NCBI GenBank assembly: GCA_015223225.1
Contig: JADFCQ010000001.1
Coordinates: 1,327,639-1,391,638, forward strand
Length of the DNA stretch: 64,000 bases
Direction: 5' to 3'
Source: Acetobacteraceae bacterium H6797
GTDB taxonomy: Bacteria > Pseudomonadota > Alphaproteobacteria > Acetobacterales > Acetobacteraceae
Shown: in pieces, positions 63,687-64,000 of the stretch
How positions within the stretch are numbered: the first letter of the stretch is position 1
Layout: every line of letters begins with the position of its first letter
Translations under genes and position numbers: made by a program
Notes under the pieces: model-generated
The model's database searches: none
What the model was told of the DNA's origin: nothing
Seen by the model: the letters and a program-made list of their open reading frames with translations, nothing else

Positions 63687-63713
63687 CGGGGTTCAGGGCA
63701 GAGCCCCGATCTT
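63687..63713 (+). terminator. Rho-independent terminator after the XRE gene
   Basis: CGGGGTTC-AGGGCA-GAGCCCCG (one mismatch) followed by ATCTTTT. The words GGGGTT...GCA-AGCCCC-GATC also end the hairpin clusters at 53.66 kb, so this is another member of that family. Confidence 0.75.
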
Positions 63714-63733
63714 TTACTCGGAACCCCCGACCT

Positions 63734-64000
63734 TCAAGCCCAGCCTGAAATTTCCCGCTCGACCACTTGCCTGATCACTTCCATCCCGTCCTCGCTCGCA
63801 TTCAGGCAGGGGATATAGGCAAACTTCTCGCCGCCATTATGCTCGAAGATTTCGCGGTTTTCGCCGTCGAGTTCTTCCAGCGTCTCCAGGCAATCGGCGA
63901 CGAAGCCCGGCGCGAGGATGGCCATGCGCTTCACGCCCTTCTGGGCCAGGGCCTCGATGGTCTTGTCGGTATAGGGCTGCACCCAGGGATCACGCCCGAA
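63734..64000 (-). CDS. hemH: Ferrochelatase, C-terminal part (5' end outside window)
   Basis: The last 88 residues of HemH, which inserts ferrous iron into protoporphyrin IX. The text [44 protein letters not shown], with the E of [23 protein letters not shown], is the conserved C-terminal block, including the catalytic E and P-G-F-x-x-D-C-L-E-T segment. The frame remains open to the right edge, so the gene starts beyond 64000. It joins hemE as the second haem gene of the origin region. Confidence 0.95.
   Translation of the reverse strand, partial: FGRDPWVQPYTDKTIEALAQKGVKRMAILAPGFVADCLETLEELDGENREIFEHNGGEKFAYIPCLNASEDGMEVIRQVVEREISGWA

Overview
The window is high-GC DNA from a free-living alphaproteobacterium, most likely in the Acetobacteraceae (a Roseomonas-like genus). 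The evidence is the hemE / replication origin / PEP-synthase-regulator arrangement, the rpmH-rnpA-yidD-yidC-engB block, solitary Bug-type (TctC) receptors, the 1569-residue NAD-glutamate dehydrogenase, the TAXI-TRAP transporter and the very dense codon usage. The genus is an inference. No tRNA, rRNA, insertion sequence, prophage or CRISPR array was seen.

Layout. 0-6.3 kb: an M16 peptidase (cut by the window edge) and PmbA, then on the minus strand a Bcr/CflA-like exporter, an internally deleted MHS transporter remnant, an acetyltransferase, a Bug receptor and a small conserved protein. 6.4-10.3 kb: a glycosyltransferase and an HPt / sigma-54 response regulator / EAL signalling trio. 10.3-15.1 kb: a phosphoesterase overlapping a lipid-kinase-like gene, and a large autotransporter. 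15.2-18.7 kb: an amino-acid locus (DadA-like dehydrogenase, two ABC permeases, AroM-like protein). 18.8-29.7 kb: an OmpA-like protein, a JmjC oxygenase, the giant glutamate dehydrogenase, exported hydrolases, a DUF1264 protein and a YjbF-like lipoprotein. 29.7-33.6 kb: a TAXI-TRAP transporter and a CBS-BON protein behind an FNR/FixK-type box. 33.8-35.6 kb: ccmB and ccmA, separated by an unusual 99-bp tandem array. 35.8-38.5 kb: aconitase. 38.9-47.2 kb: catabolic genes (enolase-superfamily enzyme, amino-acid-binding protein, GMC oxidoreductase, AEC carrier, Bug receptor, methyltransferase-like protein, amidase). 47.4-51.1 kb: a small membrane protein, engB, yidC, yidD, rnpA and rpmH. 51.4-55.2 kb: an M20 amidohydrolase, hslV, maf and the PEP-synthase regulator. 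55.2-55.6 kb: the probable chromosome origin. 55.6-64 kb: hemE, hisF, hisE, an FMN alpha-hydroxy-acid oxidase, a GST, a VOC protein, a UMF1-type MFS protein, an Smr protein, an XRE regulator and the end of hemH.

How parts fit together. The divergent regions at 16.5, 18.7 and 40.1 kb share an ATATCAG-core element. This suggests one regulator for two amino-acid loci: one has ABC permeases but no binding protein, the other a binding protein but no permeases. The origin region couples ribosome and RNase P genes, the membrane insertase, haem synthesis and histidine synthesis, as is common near alphaproteobacterial origins. Many intergenic gaps from 47 kb onward hold clusters of perfect hairpins, often with three-base loops, which look like a lineage-specific terminator/repeat family. 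The least conventional features are the hairpin-rich array inside ccmAB, the shared operator, two small genes of 33 and 42 codons, and a HisE with a long basic N-terminal extension.
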